Source of the DNA: an uncultured Collinsella sp.
GTDB taxonomy: Bacteria > Actinomycetota > Coriobacteriia > Coriobacteriales > Coriobacteriaceae
NCBI GenBank assembly: GCA_900541185.1
Contig: UQIQ01000014.1
Coordinates: 1-38,784 of the forward strand
DNA: 38,784 nt
Direction: 5' to 3'
The notes under the pieces are model-generated. The model saw only the letters and a program-made list of their open reading frames with translations, did not search any database and was not told the DNA's origin. The position numbers were made by a program, and so were the translations under genes. The stretch's first letter is position 1. Each line of letters opens with the position of its first letter. Positions 25,582 to 33,413 of this stretch are shown here, in pieces.

Positions 25582-26895
25582 CTACAGGCGCTCGCGAACC
25601 GCCTCGACCACGTTGGCCAGATCGACCAGTACCTCGTCATGGCTCTCCATGTCGCGCACCTTGACCTTGCCAGCGGCAAGCTCGTCGCCGCCCAGGACCA
25701 AAATGAGCTTAGCGCCCACCTTGTCGGCCTGCTTAAACTGGGCCTTGAGCGAACGGCCCTGATAGTCGGCCTCGGTCACGATACCTGCGGCGCGAAGCTC
25801 CTGCGTGATGGCAAAGACGTTCTGGCGCAGCTCCTTGCCGGCGTTGGCGACATAGACGCACGGGGCCTCATCGGCACCCAAATCGTTGCCAAAGGCCTGC
25901 AGGGCCAGCAGGGCGCGCTCAAAACCAACGGCAAAGCCGACGCCCGCCGTGGGCTTGCCACCCTCGAGCTCGACCAGGCCGTCATAGCGGCCGCCGCCAC
26001 CGATGGAGCCGACGCCGGCGCCAGGGGCCTCGACCTCAAAGACAGTACGGGTGTAGTAGTCCAGGCCGCGCACCAAGGTGGGATCCTCGACATACTCGAT
26101 ACCGGCGGCATCCAGATAGCGCTTGACCTGCTCGTAGTGCTCGCGGCACTCGTCGCACAGGTTGTCACCCATCAGCGGAGCCTCGGCCATGATCTCGCGG
26201 CAGTGGTCGTTCTTGCAGTCGAAGGCGCGCAGCGGGTTAAGCTCGGCGCGCTCGCGGCACTCGTCGCACATCTCGTCTGCGTGATCGAGGATAAACTGCT
26301 TAACCTGCTCGCGGTAAGCCGGACGGCACTGGGCGTCACCCATCGAGTTGATGAGCAGACGAAGCTTGGAAAGATCGAAGCCCAGGCGCTTGTAGAACTC
26401 CATGAGCATGATGATGCACTCGGCGTCTGCCGCCGGATCGGGAGCGCCGAGCCACTCGATGCCCACCTGGTGGAACTGGCGCAGGCGGCCCTTCTGGGGA
26501 CGCTCGCCGCGGAACATGGCCTCGGCGTAGTACGCCTTAAACGGCGTGGAGCCCTGGGGCACCAGATTGTTCTCGACGACGGCGCGCACCACGCCGGCCG
26601 TGCCCTCGGGGCGAAGTGCCAGGCGCTGCTTGGGCTTGAGTTTGGTGTCGGTGCCCTCGGTAAAGACGCGCTCCAGGTTGGCACCGCTGAACACGCGGAA
26701 CATTTCCTTGCGCACGACGTCGGTCGACTGGCCGATGCCGTGGACAAACACGTCCACTTGTTCGATCGCGGGCGTCTCGATGGGCTTAAAACCAAACGGC
26801 TCGAACACGCCGGCCGCAATCTGCTGCATCTTTTGCCAGGCGCGCATCTCGGCGCCGATAAGGTCGCGGGTTCCCTCCGCCTTCTGTGCCTGCAT
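25582..26895 (-). CDS. hisS: Histidyl-tRNA synthetase
   Basis: The 437-aa class II synthetase charges tRNA-His. Visible are the N-terminal AEGTRDLIG motif, LALRPEGTAGVVRAVVE (motif 2 region), RLRQFHQVGIEWLG, the HisA motif LVRGLDYYTRTVFEV and GSIGGGGRYDGLV, followed by the anticodon-binding domain. The insertion domain has two CDEC pairs plus two more cysteines and could bind zinc; similar inserts occur in other HisRS. The ATG at 26895 is favoured over the TTG two codons upstream because AAAGGTG is seven bases from it. There is no aspS partner as in many Firmicutes. Confidence 0.96.
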   Translation of the reverse strand: MQAQKAEGTRDLIGAEMRAWQKMQQIAAGVFEPFGFKPIETPAIEQVDVFVHGIGQSTDVVRKEMFRVFSGANLERVFTEGTDTKLKPKQRLALRPEGTAGVVRAVVENNLVPQGSTPFKAYYAEAMFRGERPQKGRLRQFHQVGIEWLGAPDPAADAECIIMLMEFYKRLGFDLSKLRLLINSMGDAQCRPAYREQVKQFILDHADEMCDECRERAELNPLRAFDCKNDHCREIMAEAPLMGDNLCDECREHYEQVKRYLDAAGIEYVEDPTLVRGLDYYTRTVFEVEAPGAGVGSIGGGGRYDGLVELEGGKPTAGVGFAVGFERALLALQAFGNDLGADEAPCVYVANAGKELRQNVFAITQELRAAGIVTEADYQGRSLKAQFKQADKVGAKLILVLGGDELAAGKVKVRDMESHDEVLVDLANVVEAVRERL

Positions 26896-26960
26896 GGGCA
26901 AACACCTTTCTTTTGTATCGCGTCATAGGTAATGGTCATTATACGGCACAAAGCAGCAAC

Positions 26961-27164
26961 GCGGCGGCGCGTCTGACCGAACGAGGGTATGGGGACTCGT
27001 TCGGCCAGACGCGCCGCCGCTGTTTGTGGTCCCTTTTCCTCCGTCCCCTTCGGATCACGTGATCTGTTGGGGACGGAGGAAAAGGGACCATTTCGTAGGC
27101 CCGTGGCCGCCTTGGAAACCGAATGATGGTACGAGCATCCATTCGGCTTCCAAGGCGGCCACGG
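26961..27164. repeat. Three long hairpins in tandem between the MFS gene and hisS
   Basis: Hairpin a: 26961-26985 with 26996-27020 (25 bp, one mismatch; starts GCGGCGGCGCGTCTG). Hairpin b: 27028-27048 with 27069-27089 (perfect 21 bp; starts GGTCCCTTTTCC), loop containing the palindrome GATCACGTGATC. Hairpin c: 27101-27125 with 27140-27164 (25 bp, one mismatch; starts CCGTGGCCGCCTTGG). They fill the gap from the MFS stop to hisS, with no gene between. None has a clean T-run. Confidence 0.9.
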
Positions 27165-27199
27165 ACAGAACAGGGCAAACAGAAAAGAGCGACGGACGT

Positions 27200-28504
27200 C
27201 TACTCCCCCGCCACGCTCGCGCGCAGCTTGGCGGCGATGGGCTCGGATGCCAGCAGGAACACGAGCATGACCACGGAGCACGCCAGGCACACGATCCAGG
27301 TGCTCGCAAAGGAGCCCGTGGCATCGAACAGCACGCCCGAGACAATGGCACCTACGGTGCCGCCGACCATCTCGAGCGAGGTGATGGTTCCCGTGACCTT
27401 GCCAAGGTCGGCCATGCCAAACTGCTTGGAAGCCGCGATCGTGGGCGTGATGGTGCCCATGCACGTTCCGATACCAAAGCTCACAGCGGCGACTATAGGA
27501 CCGAGGTCCGTCGTCGGGAAGCACAGCGCCACGCAGGCGATAATGCACGCAACGGAGCCAAGGATATTGCCAAAGCGCAGGCCAAAGCGGTCATAGATCG
27601 CACCGAGCGAAATTTTGGCGATAACGACGGTGACCATATAGGCCGAAAGCACGGTACCCGCCCACATGGGATCGTGGCCGCCCGTGACGATCTTGGCACC
27701 GTTGACGGTAACACTCGTCATGTTGGTAACCTGGTTGGGCAGGATGGCGCCATTGACCAAGCCCATAAAGAGGAAGGCAACGACAAGCAGCCAAAACGCC
27801 GGGCTCTTCTTGATGCGAGACCAGCCGACGCTAACCTCGGGCGCCGTGTGCTCGTCCTTGTCGCCAGCCGTCGAGACGGACGGATCGCCCGGGTTCTCGC
27901 CGAGCGGCTTAAGGCCGATCTCGGAAGGCTTGGTGCGGAAGGAGTAGGCCGTGATGGGCAGTGCCGCCACAATGCAGACGGCAGCGAGTACCAGGAACGC
28001 AGAGCGCCAGCCCACACTCACGATAAGCGAGCTCACGATCGGCGAGAGAATAGCGCCGCCAAAGCCCGAGCCCGAAAGTGCGATGGAGATGGCAAGGCCT
28101 CGCTTGGCGGTAAACCAGTTGGCGGTCACCAGGCTGATGAGCAGGCGGGTCGAGGCCACAGCGAAGCAGCCCGAAACGGCAAAGAGCACGTAGACCTGCC
28201 AAAGCTCACCCACAAAGCTCATGCCCGCGAGCACCGCCGAGGTGGCGATAACGGTGAGCGAGCCCAATACGCGGCCACTCACCTTATCGGCAACATGGCC
28301 GATAACGAGCGAACCCACGACGCTCACCACGGTGGAGATGGCATTGGAGATGTTGTACTGCGCAAGGGAAATGCCCAGGTCGCTGACGATCAGCGGCTGG
28401 AACAGGCTCATGCAGTTGACGAAAATCGTGTAGCACGTGGCCATGATCACGAAGCCGGAGGTCACCACGAGCCAGCCGGGGAAGAACTTACGCTGCTGGG
28501 ACAT
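27200..28504 (-). CDS. Major facilitator superfamily transporter (OFA/monocarboxylate-like)
   Basis: This 434-aa, 12-helix membrane protein begins RKFFPGWLVVTSGFVIM and has a central cytoplasmic loop. It resembles the oxalate/formate antiporter and monocarboxylate porter branch of the MFS (FRTKPSEIGLKP in the central loop is typical). It probably exchanges or imports a small organic anion. It lies 123 bp downstream of the M20 amidohydrolase on the same strand with a hairpin between them, so they may share a transcript with the carrier serving that enzyme. The substrate is unknown. Confidence 0.85.
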   Translation of the reverse strand: MSQQRKFFPGWLVVTSGFVIMATCYTIFVNCMSLFQPLIVSDLGISLAQYNISNAISTVVSVVGSLVIGHVADKVSGRVLGSLTVIATSAVLAGMSFVGELWQVYVLFAVSGCFAVASTRLLISLVTANWFTAKRGLAISIALSGSGFGGAILSPIVSSLIVSVGWRSAFLVLAAVCIVAALPITAYSFRTKPSEIGLKPLGENPGDPSVSTAGDKDEHTAPEVSVGWSRIKKSPAFWLLVVAFLFMGLVNGAILPNQVTNMTSVTVNGAKIVTGGHDPMWAGTVLSAYMVTVVIAKISLGAIYDRFGLRFGNILGSVACIIACVALCFPTTDLGPIVAAVSFGIGTCMGTITPTIAASKQFGMADLGKVTGTITSLEMVGGTVGAIVSGVLFDATGSFASTWIVCLACSVVMLVFLLASEPIAAKLRASVAGE

Positions 28505-28530
28505 ACTGCTCCTTATTTAACAAACGAATA

Positions 28531-28618
28531 GCCGGCGCCGGGCGCCGGTAGTGCCCAAGATTGCCTTGAAAGACAAGGGCATAGGCCTTACGGCCATGCC
28601 CGCAGGCTTGAAAGGCAA
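28531..28618. repeat. Hairpins between the amidohydrolase and MFS genes
   Basis: An outer stem TTGCCTT (28561-28567) with AAGGCAA (28612-28618) encloses a GGGCAT-A-GGCC hairpin pairing with GGCC-ATGCCC (28577-28601, TTAC loop). A short CCGGCG/CGCCGG hairpin lies at 28532-28548. There is no T-run; it may trim or stabilise the transcript or weaken readthrough into the MFS gene. Confidence 0.65.
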
Positions 28619-28627
28619 GGTTGGATG

Positions 28628-29923
28628 CTACCGGTGGTCGGCGATATAGCCCAAAGCGACGGCGGTATAAGCCGCAGCACCGAGCGGCAGCTCGGCATCG
28701 TTAAAACGTGCCTTGGGATGGTGCTGGGCAAAGTGTTCGTCCGTGTCGGTTACGGCCGCGCCCACGGTAAAGTACGCACTCGGAATCTCGCTCGAGATAA
28801 GCGCGAAGTCCTCACTCGCCATGGCATGGAAAAGCGGCAAGAAAGCCGACTTGGGCAGCACTGCGCCCACGTAGCCAAGCGACGCCTGAGTCATATCGCT
28901 GTCGAGTACAAGCGGCGGAACATCCGAAAGCGTCTCGATGGTCGCCGGCGTACGATATGTTGTGGCAACGCCGTTAACGACCTCCGCGATGCGGGTCTTG
29001 AGGTGCTCCATGAGCTCAACATCGAAGCCGCGCAGCGTTCCCTCGAGCACGCAGGTGTCGGGGATGACGTTGGCCGCCAAGCCGCCAGCAAACTTACCAA
29101 CGGTAAGTGCGACTTCCTTGGCCGCCGGCACCTCGCGGGAGACAAGCTCCTGGAGCGCCAGGTGCACATGCACGCCCGCCGTGATGGGGTCGATGCAAAT
29201 CTCGGGGCTGGAACCGTGGCCACCCTTGCCCTGGAGCGTGATGCGAAAACCGTATACGCCCGAAAGCGCAGGGCTGCCATAGAGCACCAGGCCAAGCGGC
29301 GACTGGCTATTGACGTGCATGGCAAAGGCGGCCTGGGGACGCGGGTTCTGCAGCAGACCGTCGGCGATGGCGGCGCGGGCGCCCTCGAAGGTCTCCTCGC
29401 CCGGCTGGAACAGCAGCTTCACCGTGGCGTTGGCCTCCACAAGCTCGGCCTCGCGGGCCTTGAGCAAACGGGCCGCACCGAGCAGGGCCGTCGCGTGCAT
29501 ATCGTGGCCGCAGGCATGCATGCAACCATTGGTGGATGCAAAGGGCTCGCCGGATTCCTCGACAACGGGCAGGGCGTCCATGTCGCCACGCAACATAACG
29601 ACCGTTCCGGCCTGTTCGTCCGTGCAGACGCCATTGCCTTGGGCCGCGGTGGCACCGGCACCGACAAGGCCCACAACACAGGAACCATCGACGAGCGTAG
29701 CAAATGGAATGTCCATCTCGGTCAGGCGCGCTTGGATATACGCAGAGGTCTGCGGGAGGTTATTACCCAGCTCGGGCATCTGGTGTAAATCGTGTCGCCA
29801 CGCAGCGAGCTCGTCTGCAAAAGCCTGAGCTTCTGCGACAAGACCGTCACCGATAGCGGTCTGCGCCGCCGCGGTGGCCTTGGGCGCTGATTGCGGTTGA
29901 AGATCGGACAGTGCTGGTGCCAT
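28628..29923 (-). CDS. M20-family amidohydrolase (M20D type)
   Basis: The 431-aa cytoplasmic metallohydrolase is of the AbgB/HipO/IAA-amino-acid-hydrolase type. Metal-binding residues appear in RGDMDALPV, NGCMHACGHDMHATALLG (Cys138, His140) and FQPGEETFEGA. Such enzymes cleave N-acyl amino acids (acetyl, benzoyl, aminobenzoyl) or related amides. The ATG at 29923 is chosen because GGAGGG precedes it; an upstream in-frame ATG lacks a ribosome site. A GCACTTT/AAAGTGC palindrome lies 30 bp upstream. With the MFS gene downstream it could form an uptake-and-cleavage pair. Substrate unknown. Confidence 0.88.
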   Translation of the reverse strand: MAPALSDLQPQSAPKATAAAQTAIGDGLVAEAQAFADELAAWRHDLHQMPELGNNLPQTSAYIQARLTEMDIPFATLVDGSCVVGLVGAGATAAQGNGVCTDEQAGTVVMLRGDMDALPVVEESGEPFASTNGCMHACGHDMHATALLGAARLLKAREAELVEANATVKLLFQPGEETFEGARAAIADGLLQNPRPQAAFAMHVNSQSPLGLVLYGSPALSGVYGFRITLQGKGGHGSSPEICIDPITAGVHVHLALQELVSREVPAAKEVALTVGKFAGGLAANVIPDTCVLEGTLRGFDVELMEHLKTRIAEVVNGVATTYRTPATIETLSDVPPLVLDSDMTQASLGYVGAVLPKSAFLPLFHAMASEDFALISSEIPSAYFTVGAAVTDTDEHFAQHHPKARFNDAELPLGAAAYTAVALGYIADHR

Positions 29924-29953
29924 AGATGCCCTCCAGTAACGTTTTTGCAGCAA

Positions 29954-29975
29954 GCACTTTGATAGCGTAAAGTGC
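29954..29975. promoter_or_regulatory. Palindrome upstream of the amidohydrolase gene
   Basis: GCACTTT (29954-29960) and AAAGTGC (29969-29975) flank eight bases. It lies between the EamA gene's terminator and the start of the amidohydrolase, in the expected promoter region, and could be an operator. Confidence 0.35.
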
Positions 29976-30001
29976 AAGGTACTACTTTAAGGGCGACGCA
30001 T

Positions 30002-30027
30002 AAAAAATGCCGCCCCGGGAGGCGGCG
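30002..30027 (-). terminator. Intrinsic terminator after the EamA transporter gene
   Basis: Minus strand: GCCGCC pairs with GGCGGC around TCCCGG, followed by ATTTTTTA, about 12 bases beyond the stop. Confidence 0.8.
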
Positions 30028-30038
30028 CAACAAATTGT

Positions 30039-31022
30039 TTACAATTGCGGACGCGGCTTTCGACGCAAAAAATCGAAATGCGTCTCGCTCAAGATAATCG
30101 AAAGAAAGATGAGCGCGAAGCCGGCGAGCAGGCGCGAGGTGAGCGCCTCCCCCATCAGCAGCACCGAGAACAGCACACCCGAAGGCGACTCCATCGAAAG
30201 GAGCAGCGAGCCCGTCGAGGCCGGGACATGCGCCAGGCCGACGTTTTGGATGAGCAGAGCCACACATGTGCAGCCCACCGAGAGAAACGCCATCACACTG
30301 ATAAAGCTCGGCGTCCAAACGGACAGCGGCGCTTGGGTCTCGAATAGCAGCGACGAGATCAGGCTCAGCACGCCGTTGCCCACAAACATCCAAAACGTGA
30401 TGACGTTGATGTCCATTTTGCGACCGTACTTGGCAGTCACCGCCATCTGGATGGCGAAAAAGACCGCACCCGCCAGCGTAATGACATCACCGATGTTGAA
30501 TTCAACGCTATCGAGCGCCACCAAGCCAATGCCCGCCAAGCACAGCAGCGCCGAGCCCAGGTTATAGCGGGTGAGTTTTTCGCCGCTCAGAAAATAGCTC
30601 GCGAACGGCACAACGATGCAATACGTGCCCGTCAAAAAAGCATTCTTGCCCGCCGTGGTGTGCGCCAGACCGACTGTCTGCAGGGCGTAGGCGGCCCACA
30701 TAAGTGCGCCCATGCCAAGTCCGACGATAAGGTTGCGGGCGTTGAGGTGCGCGATGATGCGCTTGTGGAAGATGAAAAACATGACCAACGCCGCAGGCAG
30801 AAAGCGCACGTAGAGCAGTTCGAACACCGGAATGGTGTCGAGCGCGTCCTTCATGGTCGTAAAGGAGTAGCCCCAGACGACTGCCACCGAAAGCAGCAGG
30901 ACTTTCCAGAACAGCGGCGAGCGAGCGCCGGCGCCGCGGGAGGTGCCGCCCGCGCCCAGGTCCTCGCGAGCAACAGGGCTATCGGGCATCATTTCGATAT
31001 TGTCAGTGGCATGCTGGGCCAT
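30039..31022 (-). CDS. EamA/DMT-superfamily transporter
   Basis: The 327-aa membrane protein has about ten helices in two EamA repeats (first from VVWGYSFTTMKDALDTIP, second from ITLAGAVFFAIQMAV; end of repeat two MESPSGVLFSVLLMGEALT). It also has a hydrophilic N-terminal tail of about 35 residues. DMT carriers of this kind export amino acids or other metabolites; the substrate is not readable. GAGGA lies before the ATG. It is followed by a terminator and so is separate from the amidohydrolase gene. Confidence 0.88.
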   Translation of the reverse strand: MAQHATDNIEMMPDSPVAREDLGAGGTSRGAGARSPLFWKVLLLSVAVVWGYSFTTMKDALDTIPVFELLYVRFLPAALVMFFIFHKRIIAHLNARNLIVGLGMGALMWAAYALQTVGLAHTTAGKNAFLTGTYCIVVPFASYFLSGEKLTRYNLGSALLCLAGIGLVALDSVEFNIGDVITLAGAVFFAIQMAVTAKYGRKMDINVITFWMFVGNGVLSLISSLLFETQAPLSVWTPSFISVMAFLSVGCTCVALLIQNVGLAHVPASTGSLLLSMESPSGVLFSVLLMGEALTSRLLAGFALIFLSIILSETHFDFLRRKPRPQL

Positions 31023-31091
31023 AGGGCATCCTCGCGCTCAATCTGGGCGTGGTGTCCGCACGCGCATGGCTGCGTGCCGCCTCATGGTCAA

Positions 31092-31129
31092 ATAAAAGCA
31101 GGGCGCACCGGACCCCCGGCACGCCCCGC
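31092..31129 (-). terminator. Probable terminator after the YhgE pair
   Basis: Minus strand: GGGCG-TG-CCGG pairs with CCGG-TG-CGCCC around GGGT, followed by TGCTTTTATTTG. It lies about 95 bases after the stop; the rest of this 201-bp gap shows nothing else. Confidence 0.6.
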
Positions 31130-31223
31130 TACTGTAGCAACAACCAAGCAGCCCGTGCAATTCACTACGCTAAAGCATCGGGTTGGAAGATCTCGATGTT
31201 CCGACGGCGTTTACGTTGCTGAA

Positions 31224-33413
31224 CTAAATCAATTTGGTTGACTCCAGTTTTTCGATGATCCAGTCGTTGGCTTTGATGACCGGGCGGCGGAAGACGACGC
31301 CCAGTGCCAGCGACGGAATCAGATAGCTCGCCAGAATGCCTAGCTCAATCCAGTACTCCATGTGGTACGCACCGGCCATGGCGGCATGCATGGCGTTGAT
31401 GCCGTGAGTAAACGGCAGGAACGGGTAGATCGCCTGGAACACGGGGCCGGTCATCTCGATGGGGAACGTACCGCCCGAACCGCCGACCTGCATGACCAGC
31501 AGCACGACGGCGAGGGCCTTGCCGATATCTCCAAACGATACCGTAAGCGTGTAGACGATATTGGAGAACACTAGACTCGCGACCCAGCCCGCCAGCACAA
31601 ACTGCAGGGGATTGTCGCACTGGATGCCAAAGAACAGAATGTCGCCCGCGCACACGAGCGTTGCCTGCAGCAGAGCCAGACCGCCAAAGAACAGGTAGCG
31701 ACCCAGGTAGATCTCGTGCAGGCGCACGGGGATGAGCTCGTTGATAAGCTCATCGTCAACCGAAACCTTCATCATGGCCGCCAGTACGATCGAGCCGACC
31801 CATAGCGACAGAATCGTGTAGAACGGCGCCATAGCCGAGCCGTAGTTGCGGATCGGATAGACCGGCTTGCGATCGAGCGCAACGGGGCCGGAAAGCGACA
31901 CGGCGAGGCCCTCGGGGTCGCTGCCAATCATTGTCTTAATCATGGCCAGGTCACCCGAGATCAGAGCGCTATCAAGCTCGTCCTTAAAGGCACTGATCTT
32001 GTCCGACGCCTCGCCCAGCTGATTGGAAGCCTTGTTGACCAGCTTTGCAGCCTTGGAGAGACCCTTCGCGAGCGAACCAGAGGCGTCGGTCAGACCGCTC
32101 ACGGCGCTATCCAAGTCACCCGAGATACCGTTCAGGGAATCCAGAACGCCCGAAATGGTCTTCTTGAGCTCCTTGGCCTTAACCGAGAACGTAGAATCGT
32201 AGTCGGACTTGGCACCCGAGATACCCGCCTTGGCATCGGCGATGGCCTGGTCGACCTCGGCACGCGAATTGTTGACCTCCGCCATGCTGCCCGAAAGGGA
32301 CTTTGCGGTCGCCGTCAGGTCCTTCGCATTGTTACGGTACTCCGCGGCAATTCTGCCCAGCGACGTCGCAGCGGACTTGAGGCCGTCTTTGAGCTTGTCA
32401 TCACTCACCTGGTCGGCAAGGTTGCGGAGCCGATCGGCCATCGCATCGATATCGTCAGCACGCGTATTGAGCGCCGCTGCGGCTTCGTTGAGCTGAGACA
32501 CCGTAAGGCCAACATGCTGATTCGCGGCATCGAATGCCTTCGCAAGCTCGGCGGACACGTTGTCGAACGAGCCCGCGCTTCCGTCAATCGCCGCGTCAAC
32601 GGCATCGCTGGCGGCCTTGAGCGCTTCCTTGGAATCATTGATGCCACTCTTGGCGTGCTCCATCAGCTGCTTCGTCGACTCATCAACGGTGCCCGTCTGC
32701 TTGAGCATGCCACCCGCCGATGTCAGTGAATCGGACGTAGAGCTCAAAACGCCCGCCAGCGACGTTGCGCTGGTCTGAATGTCCCGCAGGTCCTGGACCG
32801 AATCGCCCAGCGTAGAGGACAGATTGGCGATAAAGTTGCTCACCTGGTCGGTGCTCATGTAATCGAGCAGGCTGGACACCGTCTTAAGACCGATGGTCGT
32901 GATGGTCTTGGTAAAGGTCTCGTTGACCTGACTCTGGACGGCACTCGAGCCCTTCTCGGTCACGATCTGTGCGATGGCGTTGGCCTTCTGGTTCTCATAG
33001 AACTCGATATCGGCGTGCTTCACCTCGGTCGAGAAAAGCGTCATCATGTCGGCGCTAAACGTTTTAGGGATAACGACGGCAGCGTAGTACGCGCCCGACT
33101 TAACGCCCTCAATCGCCTTATCGCGGTCGTTGAGAACGACCCAGTCGAAGTTCTCGTTGCCGCGCAGAGTGGCGGTTACGTTTTCGCCCACGTTGACCTC
33201 GACGGGAATCAGATCGCTCTCGTAGCCCTCGTCGGTGTTGACCACGGCGATCTTAAGGTTGCCGGTATTGCCGTAGGGATCCCAGCTTCCGGCGATGTTA
33301 AACCATGCGTACAGGCACGGCACGATAATGAGACCCATCACGACGATCATGCCGATCACGGAGCGAGACACGTTTTGGACATCGCGCTTAAACAGGTGCA
33401 GGATGTTTTTCAT
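31224..33413 (-). CDS. YhgE/Pip-type membrane protein, second of a pair
   Basis: The 729-aa protein has the YhgE/Pip (phage infection protein) build: one N-terminal helix (VIGMIVVMGLIIVPCLYAWF) followed by the family signature NIAGSWDPYGNT, a large extracytoplasmic region of Ala/Ser/Asp-rich coiled coil (about 180-520), and a C-terminal ABC-2-like membrane domain of about five helices (APFYTILSLWVGSIVLA; FPIEMTGPVFQAIYPFLPFT). Some relatives work in phage binding or in export of surface proteins. Its ATG directly abuts the TAA of the upstream homologue, and its GGAGG lies within that gene, so the two are made together and probably act as a complex. Confidence 0.88.
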   Translation of the reverse strand: MKNILHLFKRDVQNVSRSVIGMIVVMGLIIVPCLYAWFNIAGSWDPYGNTGNLKIAVVNTDEGYESDLIPVEVNVGENVTATLRGNENFDWVVLNDRDKAIEGVKSGAYYAAVVIPKTFSADMMTLFSTEVKHADIEFYENQKANAIAQIVTEKGSSAVQSQVNETFTKTITTIGLKTVSSLLDYMSTDQVSNFIANLSSTLGDSVQDLRDIQTSATSLAGVLSSTSDSLTSAGGMLKQTGTVDESTKQLMEHAKSGINDSKEALKAASDAVDAAIDGSAGSFDNVSAELAKAFDAANQHVGLTVSQLNEAAAALNTRADDIDAMADRLRNLADQVSDDKLKDGLKSAATSLGRIAAEYRNNAKDLTATAKSLSGSMAEVNNSRAEVDQAIADAKAGISGAKSDYDSTFSVKAKELKKTISGVLDSLNGISGDLDSAVSGLTDASGSLAKGLSKAAKLVNKASNQLGEASDKISAFKDELDSALISGDLAMIKTMIGSDPEGLAVSLSGPVALDRKPVYPIRNYGSAMAPFYTILSLWVGSIVLAAMMKVSVDDELINELIPVRLHEIYLGRYLFFGGLALLQATLVCAGDILFFGIQCDNPLQFVLAGWVASLVFSNIVYTLTVSFGDIGKALAVVLLVMQVGGSGGTFPIEMTGPVFQAIYPFLPFTHGINAMHAAMAGAYHMEYWIELGILASYLIPSLALGVVFRRPVIKANDWIIEKLESTKLI

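Noticed and set aside
26896..27020. T-box or other leader riboswitch ahead of hisS
   Set aside because: No T-box consensus was seen; the hairpins are better explained as inverted repeats following the MFS gene.
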